Assembly (NCBI GenBank): GCA_937898205.1 | Contig: CALEJC010000011.1 | Coordinates: forward strand, 1 to 24,790 | Length of the DNA: 24,790 nt | Source of the DNA: an uncultured Bacteroidales bacterium | Lineage (GTDB): Bacteria; Bacteroidota; Bacteroidia; Bacteroidales; UBA932 | Direction: 5' to 3' | Shown: one piece after another, positions 8,410 through 14,733 of the stretch | How the letters are laid out: each line of letters begins with the position of its first letter | Position numbering within the stretch: position 1 is the first letter of the stretch | Program-made: the position numbers and the translations under genes | The notes under the pieces: model-generated | Told to the model about the DNA's origin: nothing | Seen by the model: only the letters and a program-made list of their open reading frames with translations | Database searches by the model: none

Positions 8410-8757
8410 CTACATCTTTAAAAGCTCGTCAATGTGCTCAGCGTAGTCCAGAGTCGTGTCGAGAATGAAGTCAAACTCAGGCACGATGCGAAGCTGAGAA
8501 GCTACTTTTCGGCCAAGCTCGCCACGTATAGCCTTCTTGTTTTCTTCAAGAATTGCGAGAGCAGTGGGCGCATTGGCTGAAGGAAATATGCTCACAAACA
8601 CCTTGGCTATGCTGAGATCCGGGCTGATACGCACCTCGCTGACGGTAATCATGCTGCCGCCAAACATCGCCATGCCTTTGCTGCGAATTATCTCAGCGAG
8701 CTCCCTCTGGAGCTCGCGAGCAACTTTAAGCTGTCTTGTACTTGCCGGTTTATCCAT
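8410..8757 (-). CDS. rbfA: 30S ribosome-binding factor A
   Basis: The 115-residue protein has the RbfA KH-like fold signature: RQLKVARELQRELAEII at the start, VSEVRISPDLSIAKVFVSIF in the middle and LRIVPEFDFILDTTLDYAEHIDELL at the end. RbfA binds the 30S subunit and helps to process the 5' end of 16S rRNA and finish its maturation. The length is normal. Its ATG overlaps the end of tyrS by eight bases (8750-8757), which suggests translational coupling within a tyrS-led operon. The last codons are LLKM followed by TAG, and the permease GTG follows after four bases. Confidence 0.96.
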   Translation of the reverse strand: MDKPASTRQLKVARELQRELAEIIRSKGMAMFGGSMITVSEVRISPDLSIAKVFVSIFPSANAPTALAILEENKKAIRGELGRKVASQLRIVPEFDFILDTTLDYAEHIDELLKM

Positions 8758-10042
8758 TTACAATAATGATATAGTAATCTTTCTTTCCTTTTTGTGCGAG
8801 TATGTATTTGCCGTTGATCATGTCTGCATCGCTGAGGTTATATGCGATATCAGTGAGCTTGGCCTTATTGAGGCTGAATCCGTTTTGCTGGATCATCTTG
8901 CGTGCTTCTCCCTTTGAAGAGAAGATGGATGTCTCTACTGCAAGCGCATCCAGAATGCCGCAAGGGAGCTTGCTGCTCTCGATCTGGAAGGTTGGCACTC
9001 CGTCAAATACTGCCAGAAAAGTCTTCTCGTCCAAGCTCTTGAGGTCTTCTGTTGTGGCCTTGCCAAAAAGCATCTGTGATGCCTTCACAGCAGTCTCGTA
9101 TTCGTTTTCTCCGTGAACCATGATTGTGATCTCCTTGGCGAGGAGCTTCTGAAGTTCGCGGCGCTCAGGGCACTCCTTGTGTGCTTCAATCGCACTCTCG
9201 ATGGTCTCACGATCAAGCATGGTGAAGATCTTGATATATCTCTCTGCGTCTGCATCGCTCACATTGAGCCAGAACTGGTAGAACTGGTAAGGGCTTGTGC
9301 GCTCCGGATCAAGCCAGATATTGCCTTTCTCTGTCTTGCCAAATTTGCCGCCGTCGGCCTTGGTGATGAGCGGGCAAGTGAGAGCAAATGCTTCGCCCTG
9401 ACAGCTGCGGCGGATGAGCTCTGTGCCTGTTGTGATGTTACCCCACTGGTCAGCACCACCCAACTGCACCTTGCAGTTCTCTGTCTGGTATAGGTGTAGG
9501 AAGTCAAAGCCCTGCAAGAGCTGATATGTAAACTCTGTAAACGACATGCCTTCGCTGGAATCTCTTGAAAGACGCTTCTTTACGGAGTCCTTGCTCATCA
9601 TGTAATTGACAGTGATCATCTTACCGATGTCGCGAGTGAAGTTGATAAAGGTGTAGTCCTTCATCCAGTCGTAGTTGTTGACAAGCTCTGCCTTGTTGGC
9701 TGCATCTGAATTAAAATCCAGGAACTTTGAAAGCTGAGCCTTGATGCACTCCACATTGTGATTGAGGGTGGCCTCATCAAGGAGGTTTCTCTCCTGACTC
9801 TTCATCGATGGGTCGCCGATCATGCCTGTTGCTCCGCCTACCAATGCATATGGCTTGTGCCCGCAAGCTTGGAAATGCTTGAGGATCATGATGCTGACGA
9901 GATGTCCGATGTGCAGTGAGTCACCTGTAGGATCGATGCCGACATAGGCTGATGATGGACCCTTGAGCAACTCTTCTTCTGTGCCTGGCATGATGTCATG
10001 GATCATGCCTCTCCACTTGAGCTCTTCTACAAAATTCTTCAT
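8750..10042 (-). CDS. tyrS: Tyrosyl-tRNA synthetase
   Basis: The 430-residue class I synthetase charges tRNA-Tyr with tyrosine in the cytoplasm. HIGH is intact at 44-47 (SLHIGHL), the KMSKS loop appears as KFGKT at 233-237 as usual in bacterial TyrRS, and GADQWGN (196-202) forms part of the tyrosine site. The C-terminal region (about 370-430) has the S4-like RNA-binding domain, ending YYIIIVNG. It is the first gene of the minus-strand cluster. Only about 100 bases separate it from the divergent M6 protease gene, and a -7-like box with a palindrome lies in that space. No T-box is seen, as expected outside Gram-positive bacteria. Confidence 0.97.
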   Translation of the reverse strand: MKNFVEELKWRGMIHDIMPGTEEELLKGPSSAYVGIDPTGDSLHIGHLVSIMILKHFQACGHKPYALVGGATGMIGDPSMKSQERNLLDEATLNHNVECIKAQLSKFLDFNSDAANKAELVNNYDWMKDYTFINFTRDIGKMITVNYMMSKDSVKKRLSRDSSEGMSFTEFTYQLLQGFDFLHLYQTENCKVQLGGADQWGNITTGTELIRRSCQGEAFALTCPLITKADGGKFGKTEKGNIWLDPERTSPYQFYQFWLNVSDADAERYIKIFTMLDRETIESAIEAHKECPERRELQKLLAKEITIMVHGENEYETAVKASQMLFGKATTEDLKSLDEKTFLAVFDGVPTFQIESSKLPCGILDALAVETSIFSSKGEARKMIQQNGFSLNKAKLTDIAYNLSDADMINGKYILAQKGKKDYYIIIVNG

Positions 10043-10079
10043 TATATATTCTTTTTACCTATTTCTTGAAATGCAATCT

Positions 10080-10087
10080 CAAAGATA
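10080..10087 (-). promoter_or_regulatory. Candidate -7 box of the tyrS operon
   Basis: The minus strand reads TATCTTTG, a full match to TAnnTTTG, 37 bases upstream of the tyrS ATG. The nearest upstream TTTG is spaced a few bases too far for the consensus, so this rests mainly on the -7 box. A palindrome overlaps it. Confidence 0.4.
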
Positions 10088-10103
10088 GCCATTTTATGGC
10101 TAT
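10085..10103. repeat. Palindrome between tyrS and the M6 protease gene
   Basis: ATAGCCAT, a three-base TTT spacer and ATGGCTAT form a perfect 8+8 inverted repeat. It overlaps the end of the tyrS -7 box and lies 18 bases before the -7-like box of the divergent gene, so it could be an operator or a hairpin. Function is inference. Confidence 0.55.
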
Positions 10104-10121
10104 TCTTAAAATCAAATTTTG

Positions 10122-10129
10122 TATATTTG
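10122..10129 (+). promoter_or_regulatory. Candidate -7 box of the M6 protease gene
   Basis: TATATTTG matches TAnnTTTG and ends 20 bases before the GTG start at 10150. No clear -33 box is present at the standard distance. Confidence 0.4.
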
Positions 10130-10149
10130 AGAACTAAACCGGATAAGAC

Positions 10150-11829
10150 GTGATAACCTTCTTAGGCATATTGCTGGCAGCAGTGCGGGCTATCTTTATT
10201 CCCGTGCAGTTTCAGGACCAGGAAATGACTCTGTCTCATGAGATTCTTGAGCAGAGGGTTTCTTCTGCTCAGCAGTATTGGGCGGATCAATATGCTGATA
10301 AAAGCCGTTTTGTCTTTGATATTGCTCCCACGGTAACTCTCTCTAAACCCCTTGGCTACTATGGTGCCAACTACCCGGATCGCAAAGATGTTCTGATAGT
10401 GGATGCCGTCAAGTCTGCATGTGATGCTGCAGATGCTTTTGTGGATTTTTCACAATATGATCTGGTCTACCTGATATGTGCCGGGGTCAGTGAAGCCACT
10501 ACAGGCGAGGCGGGTGGCATCTGGCCACAATATTTCAGGTTGTCGGATTTTTCTTCTCAGTTTGTTCTGGATGGCAGCTCTGTCAATGATGTGTGCGTCT
10601 GTTGTGAATATGCCTTCATAGGCAGCCGGCGTGTTGATGCCGATATCATCGAGCTTTGTCATGAGTTTGGACACTATCTGGGGCTGCCTGATTTCTATGA
10701 TACTGACAACGATGCCAGCGGAGGTGTGTCTCCGGGCTTGAGGCATAGTGCTCTGATGGACTATTTCATGAGATCGTCAGAACTTCCAAGCCCCCCAAAC
10801 CTTAGTGCTGTCGAGATGGAGTCTCTTGGCTTAGGAATCTGTGATACCCTCAAGAGGGGCGAATATGTCCTTGAGCCGCTTGATAGGGGCAGAAGATATC
10901 TGAAGGCTTTGGGAGATCGGGAAGGGGAGTATTACCTGATTGAATGCCGTCAGGCGGAAGGAAGGGATAGGAGTCTGGGAGGCTCTGGCTTGAGGCTTAT
11001 TCACGTGGATCAATCTTCTGCCGAAGCGGGCTATTCTGATTATTATGGGACAGTCATGACTGCTTATGAGCGATGGCTTAAAAATCAGATCAACAATAAC
11101 CCGGATCACGAATGTGCTCATCTTGTGATGGCTGTCGCCGATCCGCAAAGCGGGGCAGATGCTTTTTTCCCTCGTCCGGGAGTGACTGTTTATGGTACCG
11201 AGTCGGCGGATCCGTTTAAATTTTGGAGTGAGACATCCTCTCGCTTGGTGCTCAGTAATATACAGTTAAAGGATGATGGCTCGGTCAGCTTTGATGTGAT
11301 CGAACCTTTGGTGATTGAAGATATAATCAGTTTCCAGGATGCCGCTATCGTGAGATGGTCTGTCGACCCGATACTCTCAGGTAAAAATGTTACGCTTCTT
11401 CTGAGCTGGACAGACGGAGAAGAGACTGGCAGTGTGGAGATAGATGATAGCAGGCAAGCATATATTTTTGAAGGGCTTAAGAGTCTGACGGAATATGATC
11501 TTAATATAGTCCTGAGTGTAGACGGAGAGAAACTATATAGTCTGAATTCTAGTTTCAGCACCAAGGTTTACAGAGAGGATACCTTGCCTTATATCTACTT
11601 GACCGGAGTGCCAAGAAACGAAGACGGTAGCTTCCCGTATGGAAGCAAAATCCCTCTGAGAGTTTTTAATGCCAAAGATGTTGAGAGTGTAACTTGGCTT
11701 TATAATGGCAAGGCGGTCTTTCCTGGTCCGGATGGCTATTTTACTATTGTATCATCAGGAGCACTCCGTGCCAGAATCCAGTATAAGGACGGAAGCACAG
11801 AGGTGATAGTTAAACAGATTAATTTATGA
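10150..11829 (+). CDS. Secreted M6-type (immune inhibitor A-like) metalloprotease
   Basis: The 559-residue product starts at a GTG and has a short hydrophobic N-terminus (ITFLGILLAAVRA) that I read as a signal peptide, although it lacks the usual positive start. CHEFGHYLGLPDFYD carries the zinc motif HEFGH at 171-175 and the aspartate of the metzincin-like GLxD at 181, as in M6 peptidases such as immune inhibitor A. After the catalytic half comes a region resembling the M6 core (YYLIECRQ, GLRLIHVD), then roughly 390-475 looks like a fibronectin type III-like domain, with another beta-rich section to the end. It probably degrades extracellular or periplasmic protein; substrates are unknown. 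Its stop overlaps the start of the next lipoprotein gene in ATGA (11826-11829), so the two are translationally coupled and may work together. A longer upstream start was not found. Confidence 0.85.
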   Translation: MITFLGILLAAVRAIFIPVQFQDQEMTLSHEILEQRVSSAQQYWADQYADKSRFVFDIAPTVTLSKPLGYYGANYPDRKDVLIVDAVKSACDAADAFVDFSQYDLVYLICAGVSEATTGEAGGIWPQYFRLSDFSSQFVLDGSSVNDVCVCCEYAFIGSRRVDADIIELCHEFGHYLGLPDFYDTDNDASGGVSPGLRHSALMDYFMRSSELPSPPNLSAVEMESLGLGICDTLKRGEYVLEPLDRGRRYLKALGDREGEYYLIECRQAEGRDRSLGGSGLRLIHVDQSSAEAGYSDYYGTVMTAYERWLKNQINNNPDHECAHLVMAVADPQSGADAFFPRPGVTVYGTESADPFKFWSETSSRLVLSNIQLKDDGSVSFDVIEPLVIEDIISFQDAAIVRWSVDPILSGKNVTLLLSWTDGEETGSVEIDDSRQAYIFEGLKSLTEYDLNIVLSVDGEKLYSLNSSFSTKVYREDTLPYIYLTGVPRNEDGSFPYGSKIPLRVFNAKDVESVTWLYNGKAVFPGPDGYFTIVSSGALRARIQYKDGSTEVIVKQINL

Positions 11830-12224
11830 AACGCTTTTTGTTGATAGTCTTGAGCTCACTTCTTCTGGCTTCGTGTGGTCAGAGCAAACTGATGAACGTC
11901 TTCTCTGAAAGCGACACAGTCAGGCTTCAGGTTGGACGCACCGAGCACTTCATCTATGAAGCCAATACCTGTCAGATGGCGTTTCATAGGGACAAGATGC
12001 AATTCAGAGCACAGACTGACAATACCTCTGACTTTTTTACCGTCAATTTTTATTCTATGCCGTATCAGCTCTCTCAGGAAGTGAGGGCAGATATCTCGTG
12101 GACGACAGATTTTGAGATCCTGGAAAGAAAAAATCTCACCTTCGAAGTGATAAGACTCGAAGGTGAGAAAGTATGGCTCTGGAGTAGCAGTAGCCGCATC
12201 GGCGTCTGCCTCTGTGTCTTTTAG
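11826..12224 (+). CDS. Small hypothetical lipoprotein coupled to the M6 protease
   Basis: The 132-residue protein has a clear lipoprotein signal (MKRFLLIVLSSLLLASC, Cys17) and a beta-rich remainder with no family I recognise. It starts in the ATGA overlap with the M6 protease gene and so probably shares its transcript. The last codons overlap the end of tpiA by four bases (12221-12224). A strong inverted repeat at 12134-12168, read as the tpiA terminator, lies inside this gene and codes for part of residues 103-115. The final SSSSRIGVCLCVF looks unlike a folded end, so the gene may have been shortened or extended near its 3' end. A role as chaperone, inhibitor or anchor for the protease is possible but not shown. 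Confidence 0.7.
   Translation: MKRFLLIVLSSLLLASCGQSKLMNVFSESDTVRLQVGRTEHFIYEANTCQMAFHRDKMQFRAQTDNTSDFFTVNFYSMPYQLSQEVRADISWTTDFEILERKNLTFEVIRLEGEKVWLWSSSSRIGVCLCVF
12128..12168 (-). terminator. Probable terminator of tpiA, inside the convergent lipoprotein gene
   Basis: TCTCACCTTCGA (12134-12145) and TCGAAGGTGAGA (12157-12168) form a perfect 12-bp stem around an 11-base loop. On the minus strand it is followed by a six-T run (A-run at 12128-12133 on the plus strand), 53 bases after the tpiA stop. No T-run follows it on the plus strand. Confidence 0.8.
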
Positions 12225-12976
12225 AATGACTTTGCGATCTCGATGAAGTCAGCAGCCTTGAGCGCTGCACCACCGATGAGGCCGCCGTCAATATCCTTCT
12301 GAGCAAAGAGCTCCTTGGCGTTTGAAGGCTTGCATGAGCCGCCATAGAGGATGCTCATATCCTCAGCCACCTCTGCACCAAATTTCTCAGCAACAACGTT
12401 GCGGATAAATGAATGGATCTCCTGTGCCTGCTCAGATGTTGCAGTCTTGCCTGTGCCGATAGCCCAAACAGGCTCGTATGCGATGACGATGTTTTTCATG
12501 TCTTCAGCAGTGAAGTGATAAAGCACATTCTTAACCTGCTCTGCGCAGACGTCAAAATGCTTACCGGCCTCTCTCTGCTCAAGCTTCTCGCCCACGCAAA
12601 GGATGACGCCAAGACCTGCAGCAAGAGCGAGCTTGGTCTTCTCTACAAGCTTCTCGTCAGTCTCACCGTAGTACTCTCTGCGCTCAGAGTGTCCAAGGAT
12701 GGTCCATGCACATCCTACTGCCTTGATCATATCAACAGAAACCTCTCCTGTATATGCTCCGCTTGTGTGGTCTGCGCAGTTCTGAGCTGAGAGCTCAACT
12801 TTTGATCCTGCGAGTGCTTTGCCCACTGCACAAAGGTGAGTAAATGGAGGTGCCACTACGAGACCTACCTCAGCTGGTACTTCTGCAGAAGCCTCTGCTA
12901 CCTGCTTTGCGAGTTCAACACCATCAACTTTTGTGGTGTTCATCTTCCAGTTTCCTGCAACGATTTTTCTTCTCAT
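12221..12976 (-). CDS. tpiA: Triosephosphate isomerase
   Basis: The 251-residue TIM barrel interconverts dihydroxyacetone phosphate and glyceraldehyde-3-phosphate in glycolysis. The catalytic residues are all present: Asn9 and Lys11 in AGNWKMN, His96 in LGHSERR and Glu168 in AYEPVWAIGTGK, and the phosphate-binding loops (YGGSCKPSN, GGLIGGAAL) are intact. The length is normal. The gene is alone on the minus strand between the histone-like gene's terminator and the convergent lipoprotein gene. Its leader is A/T-rich and has no strong ribosome-binding site, as usual in this phylum. Its terminator appears to sit in the neighbouring gene. Confidence 0.98.
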   Translation of the reverse strand: MRRKIVAGNWKMNTTKVDGVELAKQVAEASAEVPAEVGLVVAPPFTHLCAVGKALAGSKVELSAQNCADHTSGAYTGEVSVDMIKAVGCAWTILGHSERREYYGETDEKLVEKTKLALAAGLGVILCVGEKLEQREAGKHFDVCAEQVKNVLYHFTAEDMKNIVIAYEPVWAIGTGKTATSEQAQEIHSFIRNVVAEKFGAEVAEDMSILYGGSCKPSNAKELFAQKDIDGGLIGGAALKAADFIEIAKSF

Positions 12977-13039
12977 ATCTATAAAAATAATTTAACCATT
13001 TAAGGGAGTGCGAATTTCGCAAAATTTATTGATATCAAC

Positions 13040-13076
13040 AAAAAAAAGAGCCAGCAGCCTCGCGGCTCGCCGACTC
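13040..13076 (-). terminator. Strong rho-independent terminator of the histone-like gene
   Basis: On the minus strand a 12-pair stem (one bulged A, three G-U pairs) closes a GCGA tetraloop of the GNRA type, using 13048-13076, and is followed by eight T residues (13040-13047). It lies 88 bases after the histone-like stop and 64 bases upstream of tpiA. Confidence 0.85.
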
Positions 13077-13087
13077 TCAGACGTGTA

Positions 13088-13127
13088 CTAAAACCTAAAC
13101 CTACATCATAGATGCAACAGGTTTTAG
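13088..13127 (-). repeat. Structured 3' region of the histone-like transcript
   Basis: CTAAAACCT (13088-13096) and AGGTTTTAG (13119-13127) form a perfect 9-bp inverted repeat, enclosing a smaller hairpin CATC-ATA-GATG (13104-13114). A second repeat TGCAAC/GTTGCA partly overlaps it and is an alternative pairing. It lies between the histone-like stop and its terminator, so it would be part of the 3' untranslated RNA or a processed small RNA. I recognise no known RNA family. Confidence 0.5.
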
Positions 13128-13164
13128 AAATGTTGCACAAAAAAGTAAAATATTACTCTTTTTT

Positions 13165-13341
13165 TTATTTCTTAGCTTCTTCTACAGAAACCTTGCGGAA
13201 CTCCTTAAGGTCTTTCATGAGCTCAAGAGCTGCCTTGCGTGCACGAGCACCAGCTGCCTTGTTACCCTTAACCACCTGTGCTTCAGCATTTGCTGAGAAA
13301 ACTGCCATAGTCTCAGCGATTTTCTTTACGAGATTCTCCAT
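13165..13341 (-). CDS. Histone H1-like (Hc1 family) small DNA-binding protein
   Basis: A 58-residue protein starting MENLVKKIAETM and ending FRKVSVEEAKK. It is rich in Lys, Arg and Ala, and its middle (KGNKAAGARARKAALELMKDLKEF) matches the short histone H1-like Hc1 family that is widespread in Bacteroidetes, at the expected length. Such proteins are thought to bind DNA and help compact the nucleoid; I know of no specific target. The ATG at 13339-13341 has a good promoter about 40 bases upstream. The coding region is followed by a structured stretch and a strong terminator, so it is a single-gene transcript that is likely abundant. It lies between the pth gene and tpiA on the same strand. Confidence 0.88.
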   Translation of the reverse strand: MENLVKKIAETMAVFSANAEAQVVKGNKAAGARARKAALELMKDLKEFRKVSVEEAKK

Positions 13342-13380
13342 AATGATATAATTTTAAAGTTGAGTTATCAGTTTGTTTGC

Positions 13381-13411
13381 GAAAGTTATAAAAAAAATAT
13401 TTACATGCAAA
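13381..13411 (-). promoter_or_regulatory. Promoter of the histone-like gene
   Basis: On the minus strand TTTG (13408-13411), a 19-base spacer and TAACTTTC (13381-13388) match the Bacteroidetes promoter with one mismatch in the -7 box. The start codon is 39 bases downstream. Confidence 0.6.
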
Positions 13412-13438
13412 GAAATTTTAATCAAAATGATTGTATTT

Positions 13439-14032
13439 CTATATGTTAGTATCTTTTTTAGGCTTTACATTCAATGATGTCATCGCTTTTTCTGCTCCGA
13501 CAAAAGCCCATGTGCGCACACCTTCAATAATTTTTTTGGCGATTTCAGGGATCACTTTACACTCTTCCTCTGAAAAACTTCCTAAAACATATTCAATCTG
13601 ACGACCTTGCTCATAGTCGTGTCCGACGCCCACTCTGATGCGTGGATATGAGCTGGTTTCAAGGAGATCACAGATATTTTTAAGTCCATTGTGTCCGCCA
13701 TCACTTCCTGCCTTGCGCATCCTGATGGTCTCAAATGGGAGGTTGACGTCATCGCAGATAATTATGGTGCTTTGGATGTCGATGTCAAGCTTCTGAATCC
13801 AATATCTCACAGCGTTGCCGCTGAGGTTCATATAAGTTGAAGGTTTGAGAAGGTAAAACTTTCTGCCTTTGTCCTTGATCAACGCGATGTCGCCGTAGCG
13901 GTCTGGCGTAAAGCTAATATTGGATGCTTGAGCCCAAGCATCCAATATTATAAATCCAATGTTGTGTCTTGTCGTAGCATACTCAGCACCAATGTTGCCA
14001 AGTCCTACTACCAGATATGTTTTTTCAGACAC
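13439..14032 (-). CDS. pth: Peptidyl-tRNA hydrolase
   Basis: The 197-residue enzyme cleaves peptidyl-tRNAs that drop off the ribosome and so recycles tRNA. The family motifs are present: VVGLGNIGAEYATTRHN with catalytic His23, KPSTYMNLSG at about 63-72, and CDDVNLPFETIRMRKAGSDGGHNGLK with the catalytic aspartate and glycine-rich loop. The length is normal. The start is GTG at 14030-14032, 11 bases after the rplY stop, so both probably share the rplY promoter. This rplY-pth order is common in bacteria. The reading frame ends shortly before the promoter of the histone-like gene; I see no terminator between them. Confidence 0.97.
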   Translation of the reverse strand: MSEKTYLVVGLGNIGAEYATTRHNIGFIILDAWAQASNISFTPDRYGDIALIKDKGRKFYLLKPSTYMNLSGNAVRYWIQKLDIDIQSTIIICDDVNLPFETIRMRKAGSDGGHNGLKNICDLLETSSYPRIRVGVGHDYEQGRQIEYVLGSFSEEECKVIPEIAKKIIEGVRTWAFVGAEKAMTSLNVKPKKDTNI

Positions 14033-14043
14033 AGCTCGTCACT

Positions 14044-14604
14044 TTATGCCTTAGCAGTGTTACGGGTAGTCTTAACGCCACAGATGATAGTATCCTTGTC
14101 AGTGATAACTGTTGCGTTTTCAACCTTTACATCACCAGCCTTGATCCTCTTGTCGAGACCAAGAGAAGTAACATCTACCTTTACGATGTCAGGAAGGTTG
14201 TTCATGAGAGCAGAGATACGGATGTCGCGTGATCTCTGATAGAACTTACCACCCTGCTGTACACCGGCTGCATGACCAACGATCTCGATAGGAACAGTGA
14301 TAGATACTGGTTTAGTCTCATTTACAGCGAGGAAGTCTACGTGGAGGCACTCGTCTGTAACCGGATGCCACTGAAGCTCGTGAAGAACAGCAGTGTAAAC
14401 CTTACCATCAAGATTAAGGTCAATGATAAAAGCTGCAGGAGTGTTGGTTGCACCCTTAAGATCTTTTGCTGAAACTGTGAAAAGGATGTTTTCCATACCA
14501 CATCCATAAAGGTTGCAAGGTACAAGACCCTGTCTGCGGAAAGCCTTAAGAGCGGCTTTGTTTGCGGCCTGACGAACCTGGCCGTTAAGCTCAAAATGTT
14601 GCAT
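14044..14604 (-). CDS. rplY: 50S ribosomal protein L25, Ctc type
   Basis: The frame can be extended to 14634, but the ATG at 14602-14604 gives MQHFELNGQVRQ, which fits the usual L25/Ctc N-terminus, so I chose it (186 residues). The N-terminal domain binds 5S rRNA; the long C-terminal beta domain marks it as the Ctc type common in Bacteroidetes. Visible motifs include LRRQGLVP-like FRRQGLVPCNLYG, HELQWHPVTDECLHVDFLAV and PDIVKVDVTSLGLDKRIKAGDV. It begins about 87 bases after its -7 box, leaving a leader with an inverted repeat that could control it. pth follows 11 bases later. Confidence 0.94.
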   Translation of the reverse strand: MQHFELNGQVRQAANKAALKAFRRQGLVPCNLYGCGMENILFTVSAKDLKGATNTPAAFIIDLNLDGKVYTAVLHELQWHPVTDECLHVDFLAVNETKPVSITVPIEIVGHAAGVQQGGKFYQRSRDIRISALMNNLPDIVKVDVTSLGLDKRIKAGDVKVENATVITDKDTIICGVKTTRNTAKA

Positions 14605-14633
14605 TTGTTTAATTGTTAAAAATGTGTTACTCA

Positions 14634-14652
14634 ATCTGATACGAGATCAGAT
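14634..14652 (-). repeat. Inverted repeat in the rplY leader
   Basis: ATCTGAT (14634-14640) and ATCAGAT (14646-14652) form a perfect 7-bp stem around a 5-base loop, about 30 bases upstream of the L25 start. It lies inside the transcribed leader if the promoter at 14691-14722 is correct. No T-run follows, so it is not a terminator. Confidence 0.5.
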
Positions 14653-14690
14653 CCCATTGCACCAAACCCAAATGAGTTTAAAAATGCGCG

Positions 14691-14722
14691 CAAATATAGT
14701 TAAAGTTTGCTACTATTCCAAA
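14691..14722 (-). promoter_or_regulatory. Promoter of the rplY-pth operon
   Basis: On the minus strand TTTG (14719-14722), a 20-base spacer and TATATTTG (14691-14698) match both Bacteroidetes boxes perfectly. The leader would be about 85 bases long. Confidence 0.7.
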
Positions 14723-14733
14723 CCTTTCTTCTT

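Noticed and set aside
13112..13351. A 79-codon plus-strand frame over the histone-like gene
   Set aside because: The minus strand encodes the well-known 58-residue histone-like protein with a matching promoter and terminator.
14605..14634. A ten-codon extension of ribosomal protein L25
   Set aside because: MQHFELNGQVRQ at the inner ATG fits the family's N-terminus; the extension does not.
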